Source: Acidocella sp. (GTDB lineage Bacteria > Pseudomonadota > Alphaproteobacteria > Acetobacterales > Acetobacteraceae). From it: 64,000 nt of DNA. Location: contig JAMFRU010000037.1 of the NCBI GenBank assembly GCA_026224875.1, positions 31,402-95,401 of the forward strand, in the 5' to 3' direction. Made by a program: the position numbers and the translations under genes. The first letter of the stretch is position 1. Each line of letters starts with the position of its first letter. Shown here one piece after another: positions 17,484-26,210 of this stretch. The notes under the pieces were generated by a model. That model saw only the letters and a program-made list of their open reading frames with translations. It did not search any database and was not told where the DNA came from.

Positions 17484-18425
17484 ATGCTGGGGTTGCGAAG
17501 AATTGCCACGGTTTTCGGCGGCTCGGGATTTTTGGGCCGGCATGTGGTGCAGCGCCTCACCGCGGCGGGCTTTATCGTGCGAATCGCCGTGCGCCATGTC
17601 GATGGCGCCAAATTCCTGCGCCCCATGGGCGACATCGGCCAGGTGGTGCCGCTGTATGCGCCGGTGGAGAATGAGGCGGACGTGGCCCGCGCCGTTGCCG
17701 GTGCCGAGCTGGTCATCAACCTCGCCGGAATTCTCTCGGAATCGGCCAAAGGCGACTTCACCCGCATCCAGGCCGATGGGGCAGGGCGTATCGCCCGGCT
17801 GGCCAGCGCCGCAGGCGTGTACCGCCTCATCCACATCTCGGCCATCGGCGCCGATGCAGCCAGCCCCGCCGCTTATGCGCGCACCAAGGCGGCCGGCGAG
17901 GCAGCGGTGCATGCTTTCTTTCCCAGCGCCACAATCCTGCGCCCGTCTATCATCTTCGGCGCCGAGGATGCGTTCTTCAACCGTTTCGCGGCTTTGGCGG
18001 TCACGCTGCCAATCATCCCCATCGTGCATGGGGAAACGAAATTCCAGCCGGTCTATGTGGGAGATGTGGCCGATGCCGTGCTCGCCGCGATAAGCCCAGA
18101 TGCCGCCGGAAAGATTTTCGAGCTTGGCGGCCCGGAGGTGAAGAGCCTCCGCACCCTAATCGAGCAGGCCATCTTCTATACCGGCCGCAGTCGCCGGGTG
18201 CTCGACCTTCCTGTACCGCTCGCCCGGCTCCTTGCCATCCTGCCCGGCAAGGCCCTCACCAACGACCAGATCAGCCTGCTTGCCACGGATAATGTGGTCG
18301 CACCGGGCGGCGAGGGGCTTGAGGACCTGGGGATAACCCCCACACGGCTGGACCTGGTTTTGCCAAACTACCTTGCGCGCTTCAGGGCCGGTGGCAAAAG
18401 CACCAATACCGCATTTCAGGAGTAG
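17484..18425 (+). CDS. Complex I NDUFA9-like NAD-dependent epimerase/dehydratase
   Basis: The 313-residue product is an atypical short-chain dehydrogenase of the NDUFA9 group, which associates with NADH:ubiquinone oxidoreductase in mitochondria and is conserved in alphaproteobacteria. The nucleotide-binding motif is VFGGSGFLGRHVV at residues 8-20. INLAGIL and a YARTKAAGE variant of the active-site YxxxK follow. The ATG comes after an AAGGAGG sequence, and the longer upstream frame lacks support. No other complex I genes are in the window. Confidence 0.88.
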   Translation: MLGLRRIATVFGGSGFLGRHVVQRLTAAGFIVRIAVRHVDGAKFLRPMGDIGQVVPLYAPVENEADVARAVAGAELVINLAGILSESAKGDFTRIQADGAGRIARLASAAGVYRLIHISAIGADAASPAAYARTKAAGEAAVHAFFPSATILRPSIIFGAEDAFFNRFAALAVTLPIIPIVHGETKFQPVYVGDVADAVLAAISPDAAGKIFELGGPEVKSLRTLIEQAIFYTGRSRRVLDLPVPLARLLAILPGKALTNDQISLLATDNVVAPGGEGLEDLGITPTRLDLVLPNYLARFRAGGKSTNTAFQE

Positions 18426-18495
18426 TCAGCAAACCGGACCTGTTTTACAGGGTTTTCCTGTACGGAAAGCCTTATTTTGCAGTGCAAAACGAGAT

Positions 18496-18520
18496 ATTAT
18501 GACATCTGTACTGTCATAAT
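18496..18520. promoter_or_regulatory. 25-bp dyad upstream of gltD
   Basis: ATTATGACA and TGTCATAAT form a perfect 9-bp inverted repeat around TCTGTAC, about 125 bases before the gltD ATG. It is a good candidate operator for glutamate synthase expression. The cognate regulator is unknown. Confidence 0.5.
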
Positions 18521-18645
18521 GATAAAAAAACCCTGGTAATCAGCCGGAAACCACGTTATTAACTTCACACAATAGGGGAGGGCGGCGCAATGAGTTTGCG
18601 CCGCTCCCGCCGCTGTCGAGGATCTCTAATAACGGGGCGAACACC

Positions 18646-20079
18646 ATGGCCGAGCGCATGCTGAAATTCACCACCTTGCCGCAGCAGACGCCCAACAAGC
18701 GCGCGGTCACCGTCCGCCGGGAAGATTTCGACGAGATTTACGAGGAATTCGAGCCGCCCCAGGCCGAAGACCAGGCCAGCCGCTGCAGCCAGTGCGGCAT
18801 CCCGTTTTGTTCGGTCAATTGCCCGCTCGGCAACAACATCCCCGATTGGCTGAAGCTGACCACCGAGGGACGACTGGAAGAGGCCTATGAGCTTTCGGCC
18901 GCCACCAACACCTTCCCCGAAATCTGCGGCCGCATCTGCCCGCAGGACCGGCTGTGCGAAGGCAATTGCGTTATTGAGAAGGGTTTTGAGTCCGTCACCA
19001 TCGGGGCAGTCGAGCGGTATATTACCGACACCGCGTTCGAAAAGGGCTGGGTCAAACCGATCCGCCCGGCGCAGGAGCGGGGCGAGAGCATCGGCATCAT
19101 CGGCGCTGGGCCCGCTGGCCTTGCCGCGGCCGAAGCCCTGCGCAGCCGGGGCTATCAGGTGACCGTGTATGACCGGCACGACCGCGTCGGCGGGCTGCTG
19201 ATCTACGGCATACCCGGCTTCAAGCTGGAAAAAGACATCGTGCTGCGGCGCTGGAGATGGCTTGAGGACGGCGGCATCAAATTCGTGCTCAACGCCGATA
19301 TCGGCGGCGCCATGACCTTCGCCGCCATGCGCAAAAGCCATGACGCGATTCTGGTCGCGACCGGTGTGTATAAATCGCGCGAGCTTGGCGGGCCCGGTGC
19401 CGGGCTTTCCGGGATTGTCCCGGCGCTCGACTATCTGATCACCTCCAACCGCAAGGGCCTGGGCGATGCCGTGCCGGATTACGACTCCGGCCATTACAAT
19501 GCCGAGGGCAAGGATGTGGTGGTCATCGGCGGCGGCGATACGGCCATGGATTGCGTGCGCACGGCGGTGCGCCAGAACGCCAAATCCGTGACCTGCCTGT
19601 ACCGGCGCGACAAGCAGAACATGCCGGGCTCGCTCCGCGAGGTAACCAACGCCGAAGATGAAGGCGTGGTGTTCACCTGGCTCTCCGCCCCCGAAGCTTT
19701 TCTCGGCGACGACAAGGTAACCGGTGTGCGCGCCATGCGCATGCATCTCGGCCTGCCTGATGCCTCCGGCCGCCAGTCCGTGGAAGCCATCGAGGGCTCG
19801 TCCTTCACCGTGCGGGCCGATCTCGTGATCAAGGCGCTTGGTTTCGACCCCGAGGATCTGCCCACCGCCTTCAACGAGCCGGAGCTGAAGCTGACGCATT
19901 GGGGAACGTTGAAGACCAATCCGAAGACCTTCGAGACGGCACTCCCCGGCGTGTATGCCGCCGGCGATATCGTGCGCGGCGCCTCGCTGGTGGTGTGGGC
20001 GATACGCGACGGGCGCGATGCCGCGGCTGCTATTCATCATCAATTTGCCCATAGCGTGCAAGCGCAGGCGGCGGAGTAG
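18646..20079 (+). CDS. gltD: Glutamate synthase small subunit
   Basis: This 477-residue flavoprotein passes electrons from NADPH to the large subunit. The N-terminal ferredoxin-like domain has two cysteine clusters (CSQCGIPFCSVNCPLGNNIP and CGRICPQDRLCEGNC). An FAD motif, IGIIGAGPAGLAAAE, and an NADPH motif, DVVVIGGGDTAMDCVR, follow. The C-terminal YAAGDIVRGASLVVWAI is typical of the family. It comes first in the operon here, with a small membrane protein gene between it and gltB. Confidence 0.97.
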   Translation: MAERMLKFTTLPQQTPNKRAVTVRREDFDEIYEEFEPPQAEDQASRCSQCGIPFCSVNCPLGNNIPDWLKLTTEGRLEEAYELSAATNTFPEICGRICPQDRLCEGNCVIEKGFESVTIGAVERYITDTAFEKGWVKPIRPAQERGESIGIIGAGPAGLAAAEALRSRGYQVTVYDRHDRVGGLLIYGIPGFKLEKDIVLRRWRWLEDGGIKFVLNADIGGAMTFAAMRKSHDAILVATGVYKSRELGGPGAGLSGIVPALDYLITSNRKGLGDAVPDYDSGHYNAEGKDVVVIGGGDTAMDCVRTAVRQNAKSVTCLYRRDKQNMPGSLREVTNAEDEGVVFTWLSAPEAFLGDDKVTGVRAMRMHLGLPDASGRQSVEAIEGSSFTVRADLVIKALGFDPEDLPTAFNEPELKLTHWGTLKTNPKTFETALPGVYAAGDIVRGASLVVWAIRDGRDAAAAIHHQFAHSVQAQAAE

Positions 20080-20083
20080 ACGC

Positions 20084-20284
20084 ATGTTCAACAGCAAGGA
20101 AGTCCCGCCCGTGGCTGTGCTCCTCATCGTGTTCGGCGTGGTGATGTTCGTACTGCTGCCGGGGCTCAAGCTTGGTCCGATTGGCGACGTTGTTGGCGGC
20201 ACCATCGCTTTGGCCGTTTCATTCGCCATGGCTCGGCGCGTTGAGAACACCCAGGCCAAGCGCCATGCTCTCGCCGCCAACTAA
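20084..20284 (+). CDS. Small two-helix membrane protein within the gltD-gltB operon
   Basis: This 66-residue protein starts 4 bases after the gltD stop behind a GGCGGAG sequence. It has two hydrophobic segments, VAVLLIVFGVVMFVLLPGL and IGDVVGGTIALAVSFAMA, separated by a short turn, and a basic C-terminal tail. gltB begins about 30 bases later, so it is almost certainly cotranscribed with both subunits. No family or function is recognised. Membrane anchoring or regulation of glutamate synthase is a guess from position alone. Confidence 0.8.
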   Translation: MFNSKEVPPVAVLLIVFGVVMFVLLPGLKLGPIGDVVGGTIALAVSFAMARRVENTQAKRHALAAN

Positions 20285-20316
20285 ATTTTACTCGATTTAA
20301 TCTTGGAGTGATCAAG

Positions 20317-23300
20317 ATGACGCAAGAAACCGCAAGTGAATTTCTCGCATCCTGGGAAAAGAATAAGGAAATCCTGCGTGATACCTATAGCCAGGAGCAG
20401 GAGCATGATGCCTGCGGTGTTGGCTTGGTGGCTGCGCTGGATGGCAAAAAACGCCGCGACGTCGTGCAGGCGGGTATCGATGCGTTGAAGGCTTTGTGGC
20501 ACCGCGGTGCTGTGGATGCGGACGGCAAGACCGGCGATGGTGCCGGCATCCATATCGAAATCCCACAGGATTTTTTCGCCGCCGAGGTGAAGCGCGGCGG
20601 TGACCGCCTGCGCGAAGGCCCGATTGCCGTCGGCATGGTGTTCCTGCCCAAGACCGATCTGGGCGCGCAGGAGCGCTGCCGCCAGATTGTCGAAACTGAG
20701 ATTCTGAGCTTTGGCTACCGCATCTATGGCTGGCGTCAGGTGCCCATCGACGTGTCCTGTATCGGCGAAAAAGCCAACGCCACCCGCCCAGAGATCGAAC
20801 AGATCATGCTGTGGAATTCGCGCGGCCTCTCGGAAGATGATTTTGAACGCGAATTATACATCATCCGCCGCAAGATCGAGAAAGCGGCCATCGAGGCGCA
20901 GATCTCGGAGCTGTATCTCTGCTCCTTCTCGTGTCGCTCCATCATCTACAAGGGCATGTTCCTCGCGGCCTCGCTCACGGATTTCTATCCCGATCTGCTG
21001 GACGAGCGTTTCGTCTCGCGCTTTGCCATCTATCACCAGCGCTATTCCACCAACACCTTCCCCACCTGGAAGCTGGCCCAGCCGTTCCGGATGCTCGCGC
21101 ATAACGGCGAGATCAACACCGTTGCCGGCAACATCAACTGGATGCAGAGCCATGAGACGCGCCTGGGCGCCGAAGGGCTCGACGAATTCCTCGATTACGT
21201 AAAACCCGTGGTACAGTCAGGCGGTTCCGATACCGCCGCACTCGATAACGTGTTCGAGCTGCTGGTGCGCGCCGGGCGCGATGCGCCGATGGCCAAGGCA
21301 CTGATGATCCCACCCTCCATCACCAACGACACCTCGATGCCCAAAGCGCATCGCGACATGTTCCATTATTGCAACGCCGTGATGGAGCCCTGGGATGGGC
21401 CGGCCGCGGTGGCCGCGACCGATGGCCGCTACGTGATCGCCGGGCTTGACCGTAACGGTCTGCGGCCTTTGCGTTATGCCATCACCAGGCAGAAAATGCT
21501 GATTGTCGGCTCGGAAACGGGCATGGTGAAGTTCGATGAGGAAGATGTCGTCGAGAAAGGTGCGGTCGGCCCCGGCCAGACCATCGCCGTGGATCTCGAT
21601 GAGCTGAAATTCTACAACGACACCGAATTGAAAGACATGCTGGCCGCGCGCCAGGATTATGGCGCCTGGGTCAAGCGCATCACGGTGATCGACCATATCA
21701 TCAAAACCGACGCGCCGGAGCCGGTGCGGCTCGATGCCGATGGCCTGCGCCGCCGCCAGCTCGCGGTGGGCTTCACCATCGAGGATATGGAGATGCTGCT
21801 CCACCCGATGGTGGCCGATGCGCAGGAGGCCACGGGTTCGATGGGCGATGACGCCCCGCTCGCCGTGCTGTCGGGCAAATACCGGGGCCTGCACCATTAT
21901 TTCCGCCAGAGTTTTTCCCAGGTCACCAACCCGGCGATCGATTCACTGCGCGAAACCCGCGTGATGAGCCTCAAAACCCGGCTCGGCAATCTCGGCAACG
22001 TGCTTGATGAGGACGAGGACCAGTGCGATCTGTTGCAGCTGGACTCGCCGGTTTTGTCCACAGCCGAATTCGAGGCGATGCGCAAAACCATGGGTGATGC
22101 CGCCTGCGTGGTTGACTGCACGTTCAAGGTTGCGAACGGGGAGGGCGGTTTGCGCCGCTCCATCGAACGAATCCGCCGCGAGGCCGAAGAGGGCGTGCGC
22201 GCCGGCTGCACGCATGTTATTCTCACCGATGAAGCGATGAGCCCCGAGCGCGCGCCTATCCCGATGATCCTCGCCACGGGTGCGGTACACACGCATCTCG
22301 TCCGCCAGTCTCTGCGTACGTTTACCTCGCTCAACGTGCGTGCGGCTGAGTGCCTGGATGTGCATTATTACGCCGTGCTGGTCGGCTCGGGTGCCACCAC
22401 CGTCAACGCCTATCTGGCACAGGAAAGCATCGCGGACCGCCATGCGCGTGGGCTTTTTGCCAAGCTGTCCTTGAAGGAATGCGTTTACCGCTACAAAAAA
22501 GCGGTGGACAAAGGCCTGCTCAAAGTGATGTCGAAGCTCGGTATCTCGGTCATCTCCTCCTATCGCGGGGGTTACAACTTCGAAGCCATCGGCCTGTCAC
22601 GCGCGCTTGTGGGAGAATTCTTCCCCGGCATGCCCTCGCGCATTTCCGGCATCGGCCTGCCCGGCATCGCGCATATGGTGCTGGAGCTGCATAAATCCGC
22701 CTGGAGCGGTAATGTCGTGCCGCTGGAAATCGGCGGCCAGTACCGGCTGCGGCGCAATGGCGGCGAGACGCATGCGTTCGACAATAACGCCATCCATCTG
22801 CTGCAAACCGCGGTGGGGACCAACAGCTACAAGGCGTATAAAAAATACTCCGACATGGTGCGCAAGCAAAAGCCGGTAGCGTTGCGCGACCTACTGGATT
22901 TCCGCGCCGATGCCTTCACCTCCATCTCGGTCGATGAGGTCGAGAGCATCACCGAAATCCGGAAACGCCTGCTTGCACCTGGCATTTCTCTGGGTGCCCT
23001 GAGCCCGGAAGCACATGAGACGCTCTCCATTGCAATGAACCGCATCGGCGCGCGTTCGGACTCTGGCGAAGGTGGCGAAGATCCCGCCCGTGCGGAACCG
23101 CGTGCCAATGGCGATAACGCGTCCTCCGCCATCAAGCAGATCGCCTCGGGGCGTTTCGGTGTCACCGCTGAATACCTCAACGATTGCCGTGAAATCGAGA
23201 TCAAGGTCGCGCAGGGTGCCAAGCCGGGTGAGGGCGGGCAGCTGCCCGGCTTTAAGGTCACAGAGCTGATCGCCAAACTGCGCCATGCCACGCCGGGGGT

Positions 23301-24852
23301 GATGCTGATCTCGCCGCCGCCGCATCACGATATCTATTCCATCGAGGATCTGGCGCAGCTCATTTACGACCTGAAACAGATTAACCCGCGCGCCACTGTG
23401 TGCGTAAAGTTGGTCTCGCGTTCGGGCATCGGCACTATCGCCGCAGGTGTGGCCAAGGCAAAAGCAGACTCCATCCTCATCTCCGGCCATGTCGGCGGCA
23501 CCGGCGCCTCGCCGCAATCCAGCGTTAAATACGCCGGCATGCCGTGGGAGATGGGACTTTCCGAAGCGCATCAGGTGCTGATGCTCAACCGCCTGCGCCA
23601 CCAGGTGGTGCTGCGTACCGATGGCGGGTTGAAAACCGGCCGCGACGTGGTGATCGCCGCCATGCTCGGTGCGGAAGAGTTCGGCATTGGCACGGCCTCG
23701 CTCGTGGCCATGGGTTGCATCATGGTGCGCCAATGCCATTCCAACACCTGCCCGGTGGGCGTGTGTACGCAGGACGAAGCCTTGCGCGAAAAATTCGAAG
23801 GCACGCCGGAGAAGGTCATCAACCTATTCTCCTTCATTGCCGAAGAAGTGCGCGAATTGTTGGCTTGGCTCGGCTTTAAGAGCTTGCAGGATATTGTCGG
23901 CCGCACCGATTTGCTGCACCAGGTCAGCCGTGGTGCCGAGTATCTTGACGATCTCGACTTGAACCCCATCCTCGCCCAAGCCGACCCCGGCCCGCATGCG
24001 CGCTATTGCACGCGCGCCGGCCGCAACGAGGTCCCCGAGACTCTCGATGCGCAGATGATCGAGGATGCAGCACCATTTTTCACCAGCGGCGAGAAAATGC
24101 AGCTGCAGTACAACATCCGCAACACGCATCGCGCCATCGGCACGAAGTTCAGCTCGCAGATCGTGGCAAAATACCGCAAGGTGAAGCTGCAGCCGGACCA
24201 CGTTACCGTGCGCCTGCGCGGCTCGGCCGGCCAATCCCTCGGCGCCTTTGCGGTAACCGGCTTAAAACTGGAAGTGCTTGGGGATGCCAATGACTACGTG
24301 GGCAAGGGCCTCTCGGGCGGCACCATCGTTATCCGTCCAAGCCAGTCGTCAAAGCTCAAATCCAACCTCAACACCATCATCGGTAACACCGTGCTGTATG
24401 GTGCCACCTCCGGCGCATTATTTGCCGCCGGCAAGGCAGGCGAGCGTTTCGCCGTGCGCAACTCCGGTGCCACGGCAGTGGTCGAAGGCATTGGCTGCAA
24501 CGGTTGCGAATATATGACTGGGGGCACGGTGCTGGTGCTGGGTGAGGTCGGCGATAATTTCGGCGCAGGCTTCACCGGCGGCATGGCCTTTGTGTACGAC
24601 CGCGAGAAGAAGTTCGAGATGCGCGTCAACCCGGATTCCGTGCATTGGCAGCGTATCGCCAACCCCTATTGGGGCGGGGTGCTCAAAACCCTGGTGGAGC
24701 GCCACACGGCCGAAACGGAAAGCCGCCACGCCGCAACGATGCTCAACGACTGGGACCGCGAATTCCCACATTTCTGGCAGATCGTACCCAAAGACTATAT
24801 CAAGTACTTGCCGGTGCCGCTGGATGAGCAGGCAGAAGCGGCTACGGCTTAA
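20317..24852 (+). CDS. gltB: Glutamate synthase large subunit
   Basis: The protein of about 1,511 residues hydrolyses glutamine and transfers the ammonia to 2-oxoglutarate. The mature N-terminal catalytic cysteine is C33 in HDACGVGLVAAL, after a propeptide. The amidotransferase domain is followed by the central and FMN-binding synthase domains (VGGTGASPQSSVKYAGMPWE). The 3Fe-4S ligands are C1134, C1140 and C1145 in CIMVRQCHSNTCPVG. The C-terminal GXGXG domain contains GANDYVGKGLSGG-like sequence. The ATG is preferred over a GTG three codons earlier because GGAG is eight bases upstream of it. Confidence 0.97.
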   Translation: MTQETASEFLASWEKNKEILRDTYSQEQEHDACGVGLVAALDGKKRRDVVQAGIDALKALWHRGAVDADGKTGDGAGIHIEIPQDFFAAEVKRGGDRLREGPIAVGMVFLPKTDLGAQERCRQIVETEILSFGYRIYGWRQVPIDVSCIGEKANATRPEIEQIMLWNSRGLSEDDFERELYIIRRKIEKAAIEAQISELYLCSFSCRSIIYKGMFLAASLTDFYPDLLDERFVSRFAIYHQRYSTNTFPTWKLAQPFRMLAHNGEINTVAGNINWMQSHETRLGAEGLDEFLDYVKPVVQSGGSDTAALDNVFELLVRAGRDAPMAKALMIPPSITNDTSMPKAHRDMFHYCNAVMEPWDGPAAVAATDGRYVIAGLDRNGLRPLRYAITRQKMLIVGSETGMVKFDEEDVVEKGAVGPGQTIAVDLDELKFYNDTELKDMLAARQDYGAWVKRITVIDHIIKTDAPEPVRLDADGLRRRQLAVGFTIEDMEMLLHPMVADAQEATGSMGDDAPLAVLSGKYRGLHHYFRQSFSQVTNPAIDSLRETRVMSLKTRLGNLGNVLDEDEDQCDLLQLDSPVLSTAEFEAMRKTMGDAACVVDCTFKVANGEGGLRRSIERIRREAEEGVRAGCTHVILTDEAMSPERAPIPMILATGAVHTHLVRQSLRTFTSLNVRAAECLDVHYYAVLVGSGATTVNAYLAQESIADRHARGLFAKLSLKECVYRYKKAVDKGLLKVMSKLGISVISSYRGGYNFEAIGLSRALVGEFFPGMPSRISGIGLPGIAHMVLELHKSAWSGNVVPLEIGGQYRLRRNGGETHAFDNNAIHLLQTAVGTNSYKAYKKYSDMVRKQKPVALRDLLDFRADAFTSISVDEVESITEIRKRLLAPGISLGALSPEAHETLSIAMNRIGARSDSGEGGEDPARAEPRANGDNASSAIKQIASGRFGVTAEYLNDCREIEIKVAQGAKPGEGGQLPGFKVTELIAKLRHATPGVMLISPPPHHDIYSIEDLAQLIYDLKQINPRATVCVKLVSRSGIGTIAAGVAKAKADSILISGHVGGTGASPQSSVKYAGMPWEMGLSEAHQVLMLNRLRHQVVLRTDGGLKTGRDVVIAAMLGAEEFGIGTASLVAMGCIMVRQCHSNTCPVGVCTQDEALREKFEGTPEKVINLFSFIAEEVRELLAWLGFKSLQDIVGRTDLLHQVSRGAEYLDDLDLNPILAQADPGPHARYCTRAGRNEVPETLDAQMIEDAAPFFTSGEKMQLQYNIRNTHRAIGTKFSSQIVAKYRKVKLQPDHVTVRLRGSAGQSLGAFAVTGLKLEVLGDANDYVGKGLSGGTIVIRPSQSSKLKSNLNTIIGNTVLYGATSGALFAAGKAGERFAVRNSGATAVVEGIGCNGCEYMTGGTVLVLGEVGDNFGAGFTGGMAFVYDREKKFEMRVNPDSVHWQRIANPYWGGVLKTLVERHTAETESRHAATMLNDWDREFPHFWQIVPKDYIKYLPVPLDEQAEAATA

Positions 24853-24855
24853 AAA

Positions 24856-24890
24856 CTGCGGCAGGGTGTTCCCGCACCCTGCCGCACCGG
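24856..24890. terminator. Bidirectional terminator between gltB and the NTF2-like gene
   Basis: An 11-bp stem (GCGGCAGGGTG at 24858-24868 with CACCCTGCCGC at 24875-24885) sits between converging genes. On the minus strand it is followed by a T-run. On the plus strand a small second hairpin precedes TTTT. Confidence 0.75.
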
Positions 24891-24891
24891 C

Positions 24892-25227
24892 TCAACCGGT
24901 TTTGCGATAAACACTCAGCCGCTGGATCAACCCGGCATCATTGAGCTGGAAAAAATTGGCGGCCTTCATCACTCTCCCACCCGCCAAATGCACATCAATC
25001 TCCACCGCAATGGAACGCTCCCCGGCCACAACGGCGGTGGGTTGGGGCATCGGCCCGCCGGTGGCAAACACATGTGACTCCATCTCGCGAATGGCGGGCG
25101 CGCCCGTAACCTCCTTGCCATCGGGTAGAATAACCACAGCATCCGCAGCGAATAGCGCCATAAAGCGCTCGATGTCGCGCGCCCTCACGGCGGGAAAATA
25201 ATGGTCTGGAATCTCACTTGGCCGCAT
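24892..25227 (-). CDS. NTF2-like (SnoaL-type) small protein
   Basis: This protein of about 111 residues has the NTF2-like helix and sheet pattern: an N-terminal helix RARDIERFMALFAADAVVI, then PDGKEVTGAPAIREM, and strands ending in NFFQLNDAGLIQRLSVYR. It may bind or isomerise a small molecule, but such folds are functionally diverse. The start at MRPSEIP is preferred, with an in-frame start eight codons upstream. It diverges from the adjacent GST gene. Confidence 0.75.
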   Translation of the reverse strand: MRPSEIPDHYFPAVRARDIERFMALFAADAVVILPDGKEVTGAPAIREMESHVFATGGPMPQPTAVVAGERSIAVEIDVHLAGGRVMKAANFFQLNDAGLIQRLSVYRKTG

Positions 25228-25312
25228 CTTGATTCTCCCGGTTTCCGGCAAAAACTGCCGTTTGCGACAGACTGTCTTTTAACCCAACACTACCGGTGGC
25301 ATAGTTTATTCC

Positions 25313-25984
25313 ATGCGAGTCCTGTACCATCTCCCCTTGTCCCCCTATGCGCGCAAGGTGCGGCTGGTTTTGGCGGAAAAGCGCCTGCCGTTTGACCTCA
25401 AAACGGAGAAGGTGTGGGAGCGCCAGCCGGCCTATCTGGAGCTCAACCCGGCCTGCACGGTCCCCACGCTGGTGGAAGACAGCGGCCTGGTCATCCCCGA
25501 TTCGCGGGTCATCTGCGAATATCTGGAAGAAGCCTACCCGGACGTCTGCCTGATCCCGCGCAGCTCCATGGCTGAACGCGTCGAGGCCCGGCGGCTGGAA
25601 GCCTGGTTCGACGAGAAATTCTGGAGCGAGGTGGCCCGCAACCTGCTGTGGGAAAAAACCCTCAAACAATCGCTCAAACTCGGGCCGCCGGATGCCAATG
25701 CCCTGCGTGCCGGCTATGCCAACCTCAAGCAGCATTTAACGTATATCGGCTGGCTCGCTGAACACCGCAGCTGGCTCGCCGGCCCCAACCTAACCGTGGC
25801 CGACTTCGCCGCCGCGGCCATGCTCTCAAGCCTGGACTTTCTGGGGGATGTGGATTGGAGCGTGTCAGCCCCGGCCAAGGATTGGTACGCGCGAATAAAA
25901 TGCCGGCCTAGTTTCCGGGCGATTCTGGCGGACCGGGTGAACGGCATGGCGCCGCCGCCGCATTATCCTGACTTGGATTTTTAA
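25313..25984 (+). CDS. Glutathione S-transferase family protein
   Basis: The 223-residue protein has an N-terminal thioredoxin-like domain (MRVLYHLPLSPYARKVRLVL, with a serine at the catalytic site and TVPTLVEDSG carrying the cis-proline, then IPDSRVICEYLEE). The helical C-domain contains WLAGPNLTVADFAAAAML, the usual folding motif. The substrate is not predictable. It is one of three GSTs in the window and is followed by A/T-rich palindromic repeats. Confidence 0.9.
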   Translation: MRVLYHLPLSPYARKVRLVLAEKRLPFDLKTEKVWERQPAYLELNPACTVPTLVEDSGLVIPDSRVICEYLEEAYPDVCLIPRSSMAERVEARRLEAWFDEKFWSEVARNLLWEKTLKQSLKLGPPDANALRAGYANLKQHLTYIGWLAEHRSWLAGPNLTVADFAAAAMLSSLDFLGDVDWSVSAPAKDWYARIKCRPSFRAILADRVNGMAPPPHYPDLDF

Positions 25985-26075
25985 GAAGAAAAAATCTGCT
26001 GCTTTTTGAAAAAGACTGCTTCGCGCGCTCGAACCAATGGCGCGCGCTGCGCAGACCAAAAACTTTTTGTGGCTT
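25983..26075. repeat. A/T-rich and GC palindromes after the GST gene
   Basis: CTTTTTGAAAAAG, an inverted GCGCGC pair around TCGAACCAATG, and the trailing CCAAAAACTTTTTGTGG recall the repeat block at 5038-5149, which has CCAAAAACTTTTG in the same relative position. This suggests a shared dispersed repeat. Confidence 0.45.
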
Positions 26076-26165
26076 AGGCCATAGGCCCTGACTCCATGGG
26101 ACGCCTCGTCTCGCCATCCCGAACCATTGTTTACCGGTTCGATTAAAATGGCCGAAAAGCCGGCC

Positions 26166-26201
26166 AAGAAAAGCCCCGCCCCCGGTAAGAAGGGCGGGGC
26201 T
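26166..26201 (-). terminator. Terminator of the YXWGXW protein gene
   Basis: AGCCCCGCCC at 26172-26181 pairs with GGGCGGGGCT at 26192-26201. In the minus-strand direction the stem is followed by TTTTCTT. It lies ten bases after the stop codon. Confidence 0.75.
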
Positions 26202-26210
26202 CATCAAGCC

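Noticed and set aside
18565-20280. A 571-codon open frame on the minus strand
   Set aside because: It is fully antisense to gltD, whose motifs are complete. Its composition is that of a high-GC shadow frame.
22891-23739. A 282-codon minus-strand frame
   Set aside because: It lies antisense within gltB, in a region with clear FMN and iron-sulfur motifs on the other strand.
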